From the NCBI GenBank assembly GCA_045106955.1, contig JBGCFO010000003.1, positions 1-64,000 on the forward strand: DNA of 64,000 bases, in the 5' to 3' direction. A program made the translations under genes and the position numbers. Each line of letters starts with the position of its first letter. Position 1 is the first letter of the stretch. The notes below the pieces were generated by a model that saw only the letters and a list, made by a program, of their open reading frames with translations, had not been told where the DNA came from and made no database searches. This document shows positions 52,726-62,293 of the stretch, piece after piece. This stretch comes from JBGCFO01 sp045106955. GTDB lineage: Bacteria; Pseudomonadota; Alphaproteobacteria; Rickettsiales; Rickettsiaceae.

Positions 52726-53790
52726 ATGAACAAAAAAGACCAATATATTTTAGGCATAGAGTCTAGTTGCGATGATACAGCCGTAGCAGTTCTCGATAAA
52801 GATTGCAATATCTTATCTAATATTGTTTTATCGCAACATAATTGTCATAAAATCTTCAAAGGCATAGTTCCTGAATTAGCTGCGCGTGCACACATAGACA
52901 ACATTAACGCCGTTACTAAGAAAGCCTTAAATCAAGCAAAGGTTTCAATAGAAGATATAAATATAATTGCTGCTACATCTGGACCAGGATTAATCGGAGG
53001 TTTAATTGTTGGCTTGATATTTGCTAAAACATTAGCTAGCGTTTTGCAAAAGCCATTTATAGCCGTTAATCATTTAGAAGGTCACGCATTAACTGCAAAA
53101 CTTACTAATGGCATACAATATCCATACCTATTATTGCTAATTTCTGGAGGGCATTGTCAATTTGTTATTATCCAAGAGCTAGGTAAATATAAAGTCATAG
53201 GGCAAACATTAGATGATGCATTGGGTGAGGCATTTGATAAAGTCGCCAAAATGCTAGATTTAGATTTTCCAGGAGGTCCTGAAATTGAAAAATATGCTAA
53301 AAATGGCGATGAAAATAAGTATATACTGCCCAAGCCAATGAAAGATTCTGGAGATTGTAATATGTCTTTCTCAGGCCTCAAAACTGCAATTATGCTTTTA
53401 ATAAAAGAAAAAGGGTCTTTAAGCTTGCAAGATAAGTATGATATTGCAGCTAGCTTCCAAAAAACTGTTGCTGAAATTTTAATAATAAAAATCAGATTTG
53501 CCATATCTGTATATCAAATAACTAACTCTAATAGATCGTATAAAAAGAATATAGTAGTATCTGGAGGAGTTGCTTCTAACTCTTACTTAAGAGGAATAAT
53601 TGCAAAAAATCTAGCTGAAATTGATTATAATCTTGTATGTCCACCAAGTAATCTATGCACAGATAACGCAGCCATGATTGCTTACACTGGTTTACAAAGA
53701 TTTAATGCTGGTATTAGAACAAATCTAGACTTTGCTCCAAAAGCAAGATGGAGCTTAGATTCTATATCCGCAAATAATCTTTCATGTTAA
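52726..53790 (+). CDS. tsaD: tRNA N6-threonylcarbamoyltransferase TsaD
   Basis: TsaD transfers threonylcarbamoyl to A37 of ANN-decoding tRNAs. The 354-residue protein has the ASKHA fold with ILGIESSCDDTAVAVL at the N terminus, the metal-binding NHLEGHALTA (HxxxH) near 110, YLLLLISGGHCQFVII near 134, LGEAFDKVAKMLDLDFPGGP near 166-185 and VSGGVASNSYLR near 278. All signatures are intact and the length is typical. Its 3' end overlaps the convergent ccmA gene by 29 bases. Confidence 0.96.
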   Translation: MNKKDQYILGIESSCDDTAVAVLDKDCNILSNIVLSQHNCHKIFKGIVPELAARAHIDNINAVTKKALNQAKVSIEDINIIAATSGPGLIGGLIVGLIFAKTLASVLQKPFIAVNHLEGHALTAKLTNGIQYPYLLLLISGGHCQFVIIQELGKYKVIGQTLDDALGEAFDKVAKMLDLDFPGGPEIEKYAKNGDENKYILPKPMKDSGDCNMSFSGLKTAIMLLIKEKGSLSLQDKYDIAASFQKTVAEILIIKIRFAISVYQITNSNRSYKKNIVVSGGVASNSYLRGIIAKNLAEIDYNLVCPPSNLCTDNAAMIAYTGLQRFNAGIRTNLDFAPKARWSLDSISANNLSC

Positions 53791-54343
53791 TTACCTGAAA
53801 TGGTTTTATGTTAGGTTTTGCATGAGATGCTATAATTACTACACCTCCAGAATTAGCTTTTGCAGTAATTAAGTTTTGAATTAATTGTGTAGTATTATCA
53901 TCAAGATTCACAAATATTTCATCTAGTAACCATATATCGGCCGGGCAACATATTAATCTAGTTAGAGCAATTTTTTTGCAATTTCCAGCAGATAATGTAT
54001 AACATTTTTGATATAAAACGTTATTTAAATTAAAATACTCTATCGCTATATCTACCGCATTTGGTGTATTATATAAATCAGCCCAAAATTTTATATTTTC
54101 ATAAACACTTAAATCTGTTTTAATTCCTAGATTATGACCGATATAATTTAATTTAGAAGAAGATAAGATAATTTTTCCAGAAGTTGGTCTTTGTATACCA
54201 GCAATCAGTCTGAGTAATGATGTCTTACCTGAACCATTTAGACCTTCTAGATATGTTATAGAGGCAGATAAAATAGTTAGGCTTATGTTGCAAAAAACCT
54301 TTCTGTCATATATACAATAAGATACATCATCAAATGATATCAT
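53762..54343 (-). CDS. ccmA: Cytochrome c biogenesis ATP-binding protein CcmA
   Basis: CcmA is the ABC ATPase that releases holo-CcmE during System I cytochrome c maturation. The 193-residue protein has Walker A LEGLNGSGKTSLLR near residue 33, YIGHNLGIKTDLSVYENI near 67 (a block typical of CcmA), the signature LSAGNCKKIALTRL near 117 and Walker B IWLLDEIFVNLD near 137. The short length fits CcmA. Its membrane partner ccmB is not adjacent, and ccmC lies about 50 kb away at 2671-3381. The scattered ccm genes resemble other Rickettsiales. Confidence 0.85.
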   Translation of the reverse strand: MISFDDVSYCIYDRKVFCNISLTILSASITYLEGLNGSGKTSLLRLIAGIQRPTSGKIILSSSKLNYIGHNLGIKTDLSVYENIKFWADLYNTPNAVDIAIEYFNLNNVLYQKCYTLSAGNCKKIALTRLICCPADIWLLDEIFVNLDDNTTQLIQNLITAKANSGGVVIIASHAKPNIKPFQVINMKDYLRI

Positions 54344-54374
54344 TGCATTATAAAATTATTAAATAAATACACTT

Positions 54375-57032
54375 ATGTCGATATCGAAAAATATACAACA
54401 AAATCAATATATATCACAATTAAATTGTTCAGCAAAAAATTATACAATATTTGATATAAATAAACTATCGCAAAAGCTTGAATTGGACATACATAAATTA
54501 CCATATTCATTAAGGATTCTCTTAGAAAATCTGCTTAGAAATAACGCTGACGAAAGTAAGTTGTTATCATTTAAAACTTGGCTTATTGATAACAAATCAG
54601 ATGCAGAAATACCATTTATGCCAACAAGAGTTTTAATGCAGGATTTTACAGGTATACCAGCTGTAGTAGATTTGGCGTCCATGAGAGATGCAATGCGTAA
54701 ATTGAATCGCGATCCATTAAAGATCAATCCAGTTGTGCCAGTGGATTTAGTTATAGATCATTCTGTGCAAGTAGATTTTTCTAGCACAAACCAGGCATTT
54801 GCAAAAAATGTTCAACTTGAAATGCATCGTAATTTTGAGCGATATCAATTCTTAAAATGGGGACAGTTAACATTTGATAATTTTAGAGTGGTACCTCCAG
54901 GAACAGGAATTTGTCATCAAGTAAATTTGGAATATCTTGCAAAGATCATATGGACAAAGAAATTAGAGAATGGTTCGCTTTTAGCTTATCCAGATAGCAT
55001 TGTAGGTACTGATAGTCATACAACAATGATTAATGCGTTATCAATTCTTGGATGGGGAGTTGGAGGAATAGAAGCAGAATCTGCAATGCTTGGATATCCA
55101 ATATCTATGATATTACCAGAAGTGGTAGGAGTAAAGCTTACAGGAACACTTAATCCATCTGTAAATGCAACAGATTTAGTGCTAACTATTACAGAAATTT
55201 TGAGACGTCAATCTGTTGTTGGTAAATTTGTAGAATTTTACGGTGATGCATTGCAACACATCTCCCTAGCTGACAGAGCAACTATAGCTAATATGGCTCC
55301 AGAATACGGTGCTACATGTGGCTTTTTCCCAATTGATGAGCAAATAATTAATTATCTCAAACTAACAGGACGTGATTCCGATACAATAGAATTAGTAGAA
55401 AAATACTCTAAGTCTCAATCTATTTGGTATGACGGATCTAGAGATGCTCATTATAGTAATAATATTACAATTGATCTATCACAAATAGAAACTTGTCTAG
55501 CTGGACCAAAGCGCCCTCAGGATAGAGTTTCGTTAGGTAATGTTGGGATAAGTTTTCAATCAATGTTACCAAACAAATCATTTGATAAATATCAAGTACC
55601 AAATAAGGAGTATACTTTATCTCATGGGGATGTTGTAATTGCTGCAATTACAAGTTGTACCAATACATCAAATCCCAAAGTTATGATTGCATCAGCATTG
55701 CTTGCAAAAAAAGCTTGCAATCTAGGGATCAAAACAAAGCCATGGGTAAAGAAGTCATTAGCACCTGGATCTCAAGTAGTTACTCAGTACTTAAGGGAAA
55801 GTGGTTTAGATGTATATCTAGATGAGTTAGGTTTTAACCTTGTTGGTTATGGATGCACTACATGCATAGGCAATTCCGGCCCATTAGACAAAGACATAGA
55901 AAAAACAATTATAAGTAATGATTTAGTTGTCAATTCTGTTTTATCTGGCAATAGAAACTTTGAAGGACGAATCAATCCATTGGTCAAAGCAAATTATCTT
56001 GCATCTCCACCATTAGTTGTTGCATATGCTATTGCTGGAAATATGATCATTGATATATCAAAACAACCTATTGCTCAAGATGAAAAGGGATGTGATGTGT
56101 ATTTACAAGATTTGTGGCCAACAAATGATGAGATAGATTCTATATTATCCATTATCAACAAGAATATGTTTCTCGATAAATATAATAATGTATTTACAGG
56201 AGATCATGTTTGGCAAAATCTATCTGTATCTAAAAGCGCTACTTATGATTGGAATGCAAATAGCACTTATATTAAAGAGCCTCCATATTTTCATGATATT
56301 CAAAAATCGGATGCTAATGCATTAAAAGATATCATTTGCGCCAATGTGCTATTAAGTCTTGGAGATTCAGTTACAACTGATCATATTTCACCAGCTGGCA
56401 ATATTTCTTTAAATAGCACGGCTGGTCAATATTTATTAGAACATGGAGTATCGCAATCGGAATTCAATTCTTATGGAGCACGAAGAGGAAATCATGAAGT
56501 AATGATCAGGGGAACATTTGCAAATATTCGCATTCGTAATGAATTATGCCCAGGAACAGAAGGTGGAATTGCTCTTAATGCAATAACAAAAAAACAAGCA
56601 TCTGTATATGATGTTGCGATGTCTTACAAGCAAAGATCAATTCCATCTGTAATATTTGCTGGCAAGGAATATGGCACTGGCTCATCCAGAGATTGGGCTG
56701 CAAAAGGCACTTTATTGCTTGGTATTAAGGTAGTAATTGCAGAAAGTTTTGAACGTATTCATAGATCAAATTTAGTAGGGATGGGAGTTCTACCTATGAC
56801 ATTTGCTAATAATATGACAAGAAAGGATTTAAATTTAACAGGTTACGAAAATTTAAGTATTTATGGAATTGATAATAATGTAACTCCTTATCAAAAGGTA
56901 AAAGCGCAACTTAAAAACCAAGATGGTCAGTTGCTAAAGGAATTTGAATTAAAATTACAGATATTTACTAACAATGAAATGCTTTATTTAAAACACGGCG
57001 GTATATTAAATAATGTTATTAAAAATTCTTAG
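54375..57032 (+). CDS. acnA: Aconitate hydratase A
   Basis: AcnA interconverts citrate and isocitrate in the TCA cycle. The 885-residue, four-domain protein carries the [4Fe-4S] ligands in AITSCTNTSNPKVMIA (Cys near 434) and GYGCTTCIGNSGPL (CxxC near 500). The substrate-binding blocks VGTDSHTTMINAL near 215 and AGKEYGTGSSRDWAAKG near 769 are present. It is complete. It indicates a working TCA segment alongside the respiratory genes here. It diverges from ccmA across 31 bases, and the second AmpG-like gene follows 21 bases downstream on the same strand. Confidence 0.97.
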   Translation: MSISKNIQQNQYISQLNCSAKNYTIFDINKLSQKLELDIHKLPYSLRILLENLLRNNADESKLLSFKTWLIDNKSDAEIPFMPTRVLMQDFTGIPAVVDLASMRDAMRKLNRDPLKINPVVPVDLVIDHSVQVDFSSTNQAFAKNVQLEMHRNFERYQFLKWGQLTFDNFRVVPPGTGICHQVNLEYLAKIIWTKKLENGSLLAYPDSIVGTDSHTTMINALSILGWGVGGIEAESAMLGYPISMILPEVVGVKLTGTLNPSVNATDLVLTITEILRRQSVVGKFVEFYGDALQHISLADRATIANMAPEYGATCGFFPIDEQIINYLKLTGRDSDTIELVEKYSKSQSIWYDGSRDAHYSNNITIDLSQIETCLAGPKRPQDRVSLGNVGISFQSMLPNKSFDKYQVPNKEYTLSHGDVVIAAITSCTNTSNPKVMIASALLAKKACNLGIKTKPWVKKSLAPGSQVVTQYLRESGLDVYLDELGFNLVGYGCTTCIGNSGPLDKDIEKTIISNDLVVNSVLSGNRNFEGRINPLVKANYLASPPLVVAYAIAGNMIIDISKQPIAQDEKGCDVYLQDLWPTNDEIDSILSIINKNMFLDKYNNVFTGDHVWQNLSVSKSATYDWNANSTYIKEPPYFHDIQKSDANALKDIICANVLLSLGDSVTTDHISPAGNISLNSTAGQYLLEHGVSQSEFNSYGARRGNHEVMIRGTFANIRIRNELCPGTEGGIALNAITKKQASVYDVAMSYKQRSIPSVIFAGKEYGTGSSRDWAAKGTLLLGIKVVIAESFERIHRSNLVGMGVLPMTFANNMTRKDLNLTGYENLSIYGIDNNVTPYQKVKAQLKNQDGQLLKEFELKLQIFTNNEMLYLKHGGILNNVIKNS

Positions 57033-57053
57033 ATATATAACAACTTTACGTTT

Positions 57054-58322
57054 ATGAGTTTATGGAAGGTTTTTTCAAACTATAAATTGTTTGAAATATT
57101 TGTACTTGGGATTATTAGCGGTATGCCTATGTCTATTCTGATTGTAGCATTGAGCGCTTGGCTATATGAGTCTAATATTGCTGTATCAGTGATTACAACA
57201 TTCGCAGTTGCTAAAATACCTTTTGCATTTAAACCATTATGGGCTCCCGTTGTTGATAATACATCTATACCTTATTTAAGTAGATTTGGCCAAAGAAAGA
57301 GCTGGATGATGATATGTCTACTTATAAATATTACTATATTATTTACAATTTCATCTTTAAATCCATCAGAACATTTGGCGCAATTATATTATTGGACAAT
57401 ATTACTAGGCATTTCAGCTGCAACTTTTGATATTAATGCAGATGCTTTTAGGATAGAAAGATTTGACAACCATAAGCAATCCTTGGCTGCGGCTAGTATG
57501 GTTTTTGGCTATCGAATAGGCATGCTAATGGCTGGAGCAGGTTCTCTATATTTTTCTGAATTAACAAGTTGGGGCGGTAATTTTCAAATGCTTAGTTTGA
57601 TTTTTGCCATGGGGTTAGTTTTTGTGTATTTCCTCAATGAGGAAAAAATATTTAGAAGCTTAGATGGGATTTCAATATCTTCATTCAAAATCATTATTTT
57701 AGAACCTTTTTTAGAATTTTTTCATAAGAATCGATCTATTATTATAATATTAGGAGTGTTTTCGTTTAAGATTGGAGACGTGATGTTAGGATCTGTAGCA
57801 AATGTATTTTATCTAAAATTAGGGTTCTCTAAAAGTGAGATTGCATCTATTACAAAACTATGGGGTCTGTGCGCAACTATCGTTGGGTCTTATATAGGAG
57901 GAGTTATTATATATAAAATTGGCAATTTAAATGGATTAATTGTAACAGGCCTGATTCAGTCTGTAACTAATCTTGGCTTTCTATGGTTAAATTATCACCC
58001 TGGTGATTTATACGCTCTTACAATTTCTATTACTCTTGAAAATATTGGGAATGGAATGGGAACGGTAGCTTTAGTTGGATACATTAGCTATTTGTGCAAT
58101 AAGCGTTATTCAGCTACTCAATACGCTTTATTTAGCAGTTGTTCTACATTTGCCAACGATACTGTATCTATCTACACTGGTCATTTAGTTGAATTGATTG
58201 GGTGGGAAATATTTTTACTTTCTACTGCGTTTTTTGGATTACCTAGCATCATGTTGTTTGTGTATTTACGATTTTATTTTCTAAATTCTGGAATTAACAA
58301 ACCAGTAATAATTCAAAAATAA
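57054..58322 (+). CDS. AmpG-like major facilitator permease (copy 2)
   Basis: The 422-residue, twelve-span transporter is a paralogue of the protein at 20734-22014. The paired blocks are KIPFAFKPLWAPVVDNTSIP near 62-81, ISAATFDINADAFRIERFDN near 123-142 and AASMVFGYRIGMLMAGAGSL near 148-167. This second block resembles the DIxxDAxR motif of AmpG better than copy 1 does. Import of anhydro-muropeptides would link it to nagZ at 62293-63300, but rickettsial AmpG paralogues may carry other substrates. It lies just after acnA on the same strand and converges on the PhnP-like gene with a five-base gap. Confidence 0.82.
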   Translation: MSLWKVFSNYKLFEIFVLGIISGMPMSILIVALSAWLYESNIAVSVITTFAVAKIPFAFKPLWAPVVDNTSIPYLSRFGQRKSWMMICLLINITILFTISSLNPSEHLAQLYYWTILLGISAATFDINADAFRIERFDNHKQSLAAASMVFGYRIGMLMAGAGSLYFSELTSWGGNFQMLSLIFAMGLVFVYFLNEEKIFRSLDGISISSFKIIILEPFLEFFHKNRSIIIILGVFSFKIGDVMLGSVANVFYLKLGFSKSEIASITKLWGLCATIVGSYIGGVIIYKIGNLNGLIVTGLIQSVTNLGFLWLNYHPGDLYALTISITLENIGNGMGTVALVGYISYLCNKRYSATQYALFSSCSTFANDTVSIYTGHLVELIGWEIFLLSTAFFGLPSIMLFVYLRFYFLNSGINKPVIIQK

Positions 58323-58327
58323 GTAAT

Positions 58328-59074
58328 TTAAACAGTGATTTCAAAACCATCATATAAAGGAACAATATTACTTGGCAAATATTTTTGTATTTCAAAATAA
58401 TCTATATTATGTCTCATGTTAGTGAGTAATATTTTTTTTGGTTTATATTTTTCATTCCATTGAAGGACTTTGTCTAATCCTGCATGGCTAAAATTAGATT
58501 CATAACTAGCGCAGTCAAGAACCCATTGTTCTATGTTATGCAAAAATTCTTCTGACTCCTTCGGAAAACTAACTACATCCGTAGAATAAACAAAATTTCC
58601 AATTCTTATGCCTGCGCTATTTACAGATCCATGATGTTGTTTAAAAAATATCATGTCGATATTACCAATTGTCTTTTTATCTGGATATTTTATAATGTTG
58701 ATATTCATCACATTATCCCTTAGTAAGTAATGATATTTATTTGCAATTGATTTACCAGAATCGAAATCAGTGAAAATTTCTATTGGTTTTTTATGATAAA
58801 AAGAGAAAATACGTAATTCTTCAATACCAGCAACATGATCAGCATGATCATGAGTTAAAATAGCATAATCAACATTATCAATCTTAGCTCTTAGCAATTG
58901 CTGCTTTATATCGAATCCAAAATCAACCAATATCTTTTTATTATTTTTAGCAATAATGATTGCGGATCTTGAGCGTTTATTATATGGTGAGTCTGATAAA
59001 CATGTGTTACATTTGCAGCCTATTACTGGAGTTCCAAAAGAGGCTCCACAACCAAGTATTGTAATTTTAACCAT
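58328..59074 (-). CDS. PhnP-like metallo-beta-lactamase-fold hydrolase
   Basis: The 248-residue protein has the MBL fold. The metal motif is ILTHDHADHVAGI (HxHxDH near residue 74), with later ligands in FFKQHHGSVNSAGIRIG and NMRHNIDY. Near the N terminus, GCKCNTC forms an extra Cys site shared with PhnP, a phosphoribosyl cyclic phosphodiesterase. No phn genes are here, so the true substrate is unknown. Alphaproteobacterial genomes often carry this gene as a general MBL hydrolase, frequently near a TatD-type hydrolase, which is absent here. It is divergent from the PAP2 phosphatase gene by 36 bases. Confidence 0.82.
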   Translation of the reverse strand: MVKITILGCGASFGTPVIGCKCNTCLSDSPYNKRSRSAIIIAKNNKKILVDFGFDIKQQLLRAKIDNVDYAILTHDHADHVAGIEELRIFSFYHKKPIEIFTDFDSGKSIANKYHYLLRDNVMNINIIKYPDKKTIGNIDMIFFKQHHGSVNSAGIRIGNFVYSTDVVSFPKESEEFLHNIEQWVLDCASYESNFSHAGLDKVLQWNEKYKPKKILLTNMRHNIDYFEIQKYLPSNIVPLYDGFEITV

Positions 59075-59110
59075 GATTATTTAATTATATTTTCGTCTAA
59101 TTAATATATT

Positions 59111-59782
59111 TTGCTTATGTTGCAATTATATGATGTAGCTTATAATTGGCTAGGATTAAATCAATATTTATTTTTAGAGATTAATAAAATAACCAATATT
59201 GGCATATTACCATCATTATTGCAATTTACTTCTCATTTTTTTGATATATTTCATTTTTCAATATACTACATTATGATTTGTTTATATTACTATATAACAT
59301 TCAGAAATAATCAAGCAAAACTTAGCCAAAAAGCATTAGAGAAGGTTTTTTGGTCTAAATATAATCATATGATACTGATTGGAACGACATATGTTATGTT
59401 AGGATGTACATATGCATTTTTAAAATTTTCTATCAATTTTCCAAGGCCGTTTTGTTCTATAAAAAGCTATTATACAGTTGCCAACATTGATGCAGAAAGA
59501 TGTTTATCTGGCTTTCCTAGTGCTCATATAGCTATTGCAGTTTTAATTTTATATTGTTTTAAACCTTGCCTATCAAAGATGCAGACAATATTTGGTATAA
59601 TAATTATTGTATTAGTAGGACTATCTCGTATTAGTCTAGCAATGCATTATCCAGCTGATCTATTATACAGTATATTGTTTATGATTTTTATAATATATCT
59701 TAGTAAAATTTTTGTTAGCATTTTTAAAAACAATATTGTTAAATATATTGGAAATATGATATTAACAACTATAGTTAAATAG
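59111..59782 (+). CDS. PAP2-family membrane phosphatase
   Basis: The 223-residue membrane protein has about six hydrophobic spans and the three motifs of the acid phosphatase/PAP2 superfamily: KFSINFPRPF (KxxxxxxRP, about 106), SGFPSAHIA (PSxH, about 137) and SRISLAMHYPADLLYS (SRxxxxxHxxxD, about 173-188). All catalytic residues are kept, so it should hydrolyse a lipid phosphate, such as undecaprenyl pyrophosphate, phosphatidylglycerol phosphate or a lipid A phosphate. The sequence does not decide between them. trxB follows 43 bases downstream on the same strand. Confidence 0.88.
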   Translation: MLMLQLYDVAYNWLGLNQYLFLEINKITNIGILPSLLQFTSHFFDIFHFSIYYIMICLYYYITFRNNQAKLSQKALEKVFWSKYNHMILIGTTYVMLGCTYAFLKFSINFPRPFCSIKSYYTVANIDAERCLSGFPSAHIAIAVLILYCFKPCLSKMQTIFGIIIIVLVGLSRISLAMHYPADLLYSILFMIFIIYLSKIFVSIFKNNIVKYIGNMILTTIVK

Positions 59783-59825
59783 ATAAAATAGCAAAAATAT
59801 TTAAATTAGTAACAAGAATTATAAC

Positions 59826-60773
59826 ATGGAAACGACAAAAAAAATTCAAACACAATTAATGATTATAGGCTCAGGGCCGGCAGGTTTAAGTGCGGCAATT
59901 TACTCTGCTAGAGCGGCTTTAAAGCCAATATTATTGCAAGGTATGGAGCCTGGAGGACAACTTACAATTACAACTGACGTTGAAAACTATCCAGGATTTG
60001 CTGATATTGTTCAAGGGCCTTGGCTGATGGAGCAAATGACAAAACAAGCAGAAAATGTTGGTACAAAATTATGCTTTGACTATGCAACAAGTGTTGATTT
60101 ATCAACAAGGCCATTTATCATCAAAACTGGACTAGGAAAAACTTATGCAGCAGATAGTGTAATTATAAGTACAGGAGCGCAGGCTAAGTGGCTAGGGTTA
60201 GAATCTGAAACAAAATATCAGGGATTTGGTGTTTCTGGATGCGCGACATGCGATGGTGTATTTTTTAAAGATCAGGAAATAGTGGTTATAGGAGGCGGCA
60301 ATACCGCCGTAGAGGAAGCTATGTATTTAACTAATCATGCAAACAAGGTTCATTTAATACATAGAAGAGATAGTCTAAGAGCAGAAAAAATATTACAAGA
60401 GAGATTGTTTAAAAATAAGAAAATTAATGTAATATGGAATCATGTTTTGGAGGAAATTTTAGGCAATGAGAATCCAAAATCTGTAACTCACGTTAAGATC
60501 AAAAACGTTACAAATAATCAAGTGACAAGCATGCCATGCAGCGGAGTATTTATTGCGATTGGGCATAAGCCAAACACAGAGTTGTTTAAAGATCAATTAG
60601 AATTAGATGACGAAGGGTATATCATCACCAAATCAGATTCAACACAAACTAGCGTAGCAGGAGTATTTGCAGCTGGTGATGTGCAAGATAAGATTTTTAG
60701 ACAAGCAGTGACCGCTGCCGGAACTGGTTGTATGGCAGCTTTAGAAGCAGAGAAGTTTTTAAATAATAAATAA
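59826..60773 (+). CDS. trxB: Thioredoxin reductase
   Basis: TrxB is the FAD enzyme that reduces thioredoxin with NADPH. The 315-residue protein has the FAD-binding IIGSGPAGLSAAIYSARA near residue 13, the redox-active disulfide GCATCDGVFF near 138-147, the NADPH-binding VVIGGGNTAVEEAMYL near 153 and the C-terminal FAAGDVQDKIFRQAVTAAGTG. It is complete and normal in length. It precedes dnaB by 29 bases on the same strand. Confidence 0.97.
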   Translation: METTKKIQTQLMIIGSGPAGLSAAIYSARAALKPILLQGMEPGGQLTITTDVENYPGFADIVQGPWLMEQMTKQAENVGTKLCFDYATSVDLSTRPFIIKTGLGKTYAADSVIISTGAQAKWLGLESETKYQGFGVSGCATCDGVFFKDQEIVVIGGGNTAVEEAMYLTNHANKVHLIHRRDSLRAEKILQERLFKNKKINVIWNHVLEEILGNENPKSVTHVKIKNVTNNQVTSMPCSGVFIAIGHKPNTELFKDQLELDDEGYIITKSDSTQTSVAGVFAAGDVQDKIFRQAVTAAGTGCMAALEAEKFLNNK

Positions 60774-60802
60774 TCATTATAGATAAAGACGGGTAAAATT
60801 CA

Positions 60803-62293
60803 ATGAAACAAGAGGTCAAAGAACAACAAAATCCTACTTTGCATAGAATATTGCCGTATAATATTCAAGCTGAGCAAACTTTACTTGGAGCAATTTTAAT
60901 TAATATCGAATTGTTTTATCAAGTACATGAAGTACTTATACCAGATCATTTTTTTGACGTATTACATCAAAAAATATTTAACTCAATAATTAAGATTTTA
61001 GACAAAGATATGACGCCAACATCATTAACTGTCTCTATGATGTTGAATCAAGAACCAAGTTTTATTAATGCTGGCGGCAGGGAATATCTCAACAAATTAA
61101 CAACAATGTCTATGATGGTTATTAGCGTTAATGATTATTGCAAATTAGTCTATGACTTAGCTTTAAAACGTTATTTAATCAATCTTGGAGAAAATATAGT
61201 AAATAATGCTTATGATGTGTCTTTAGAAAAAGATGCAATGGAACAAATAGAGTATGCAGAAACATCTTTATATAATCTTGCTACTACCGGCAAAACTCAA
61301 AGCGGTTTTATCGCATTATCTGAAACATTATCAGATTCTTTACTAAGCATAGATCGCATCATAAAGCACCCAAAACATGTTACCGGAATATCTACCGGAT
61401 TCTATGACCTTGATCAAAAATTATCTGGTTTTCACAATTCCGATTTAATTATTATCGCGGCCAGGCCGTCAATGGGCAAGACAGCATTTGCAATTAATTT
61501 AGCTATAAATGCTTGCTATGCATTACAAGAACGAGATGAAAAAAAAGAAGGCGCAGTAGGATTTTTCTCCTTAGAGATGTCATCGGAAGAATTAGCCTAT
61601 CGTATATTGTCTATGGAAGCAAATATTCCTGGAACGAAATTACGCTCTGGTAAAATCATAGAATCAGAATATAATCTTCTTTCTCAATCTTCCGATAAGC
61701 TTTCAAAGTTAAATTTATTTATTGATGATACTCCAGCCCTTTCAATATCGGCATTACGAAGTCGTGCAAGAAAATTAAAGCGTAAGCATAATTTATCAAT
61801 CTTATTTATTGATTATTTGCAATTGATAAGAGCTAGTGGCCGCCATGACAATAGAAACTTAGAAATTACAGAAATTACACAATCTCTAAAAGCGATTGCA
61901 AAAGAATTGAAAATACCAGTGATAGTTCTTTCTCAGCTATCAAGAGCAGTCGAGGCAAGATCGGATAAAAGACCTATGTTATCAGATCTAAGGGAGTCAG
62001 GCTCAATTGAGCAGGATAGTGATATTGTAATGTTTCTTTACCGTGAAGAATATTACGTTGTTCGATCTGAACCTGAAGGAGGTAGCGATAAACATAATAA
62101 TTGGCAAACAAATATTGATGATGTGCATAATAAAGCTGATATAATTGTTGCTAAACATAGAAATGGTCCAGTTGGGAGCGTGACATTATTTTATGATACA
62201 ATGCACTCTAAATTTGGCAATGTATCAAATCTCAAAAAAGGCGATGATGATCGTCTAGAAAGCTTATCTCAAGAAAATAAAATGGCAGAATAA
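60803..62293 (+). CDS. dnaB: Replicative DNA helicase DnaB
   Basis: DnaB is the hexameric helicase at the replication fork. The N-terminal domain (about 15-120, LPYNIQAEQTLLGAILIN) is joined by a linker to the RecA-like domain (about 190-470). That domain has Walker A AARPSMGKTAFAINL near 223, Walker B LFIDYLQLI near 333 and VIVLSQLSRAVEARSDKRP with DLRESGSIEQDSDIVMFLYR near 397. No intein or insertion is present. The TAATG junction makes its stop overlap the nagZ start by one base. Confidence 0.97.
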   Translation: MKQEVKEQQNPTLHRILPYNIQAEQTLLGAILINIELFYQVHEVLIPDHFFDVLHQKIFNSIIKILDKDMTPTSLTVSMMLNQEPSFINAGGREYLNKLTTMSMMVISVNDYCKLVYDLALKRYLINLGENIVNNAYDVSLEKDAMEQIEYAETSLYNLATTGKTQSGFIALSETLSDSLLSIDRIIKHPKHVTGISTGFYDLDQKLSGFHNSDLIIIAARPSMGKTAFAINLAINACYALQERDEKKEGAVGFFSLEMSSEELAYRILSMEANIPGTKLRSGKIIESEYNLLSQSSDKLSKLNLFIDDTPALSISALRSRARKLKRKHNLSILFIDYLQLIRASGRHDNRNLEITEITQSLKAIAKELKIPVIVLSQLSRAVEARSDKRPMLSDLRESGSIEQDSDIVMFLYREEYYVVRSEPEGGSDKHNNWQTNIDDVHNKADIIVAKHRNGPVGSVTLFYDTMHSKFGNVSNLKKGDDDRLESLSQENKMAE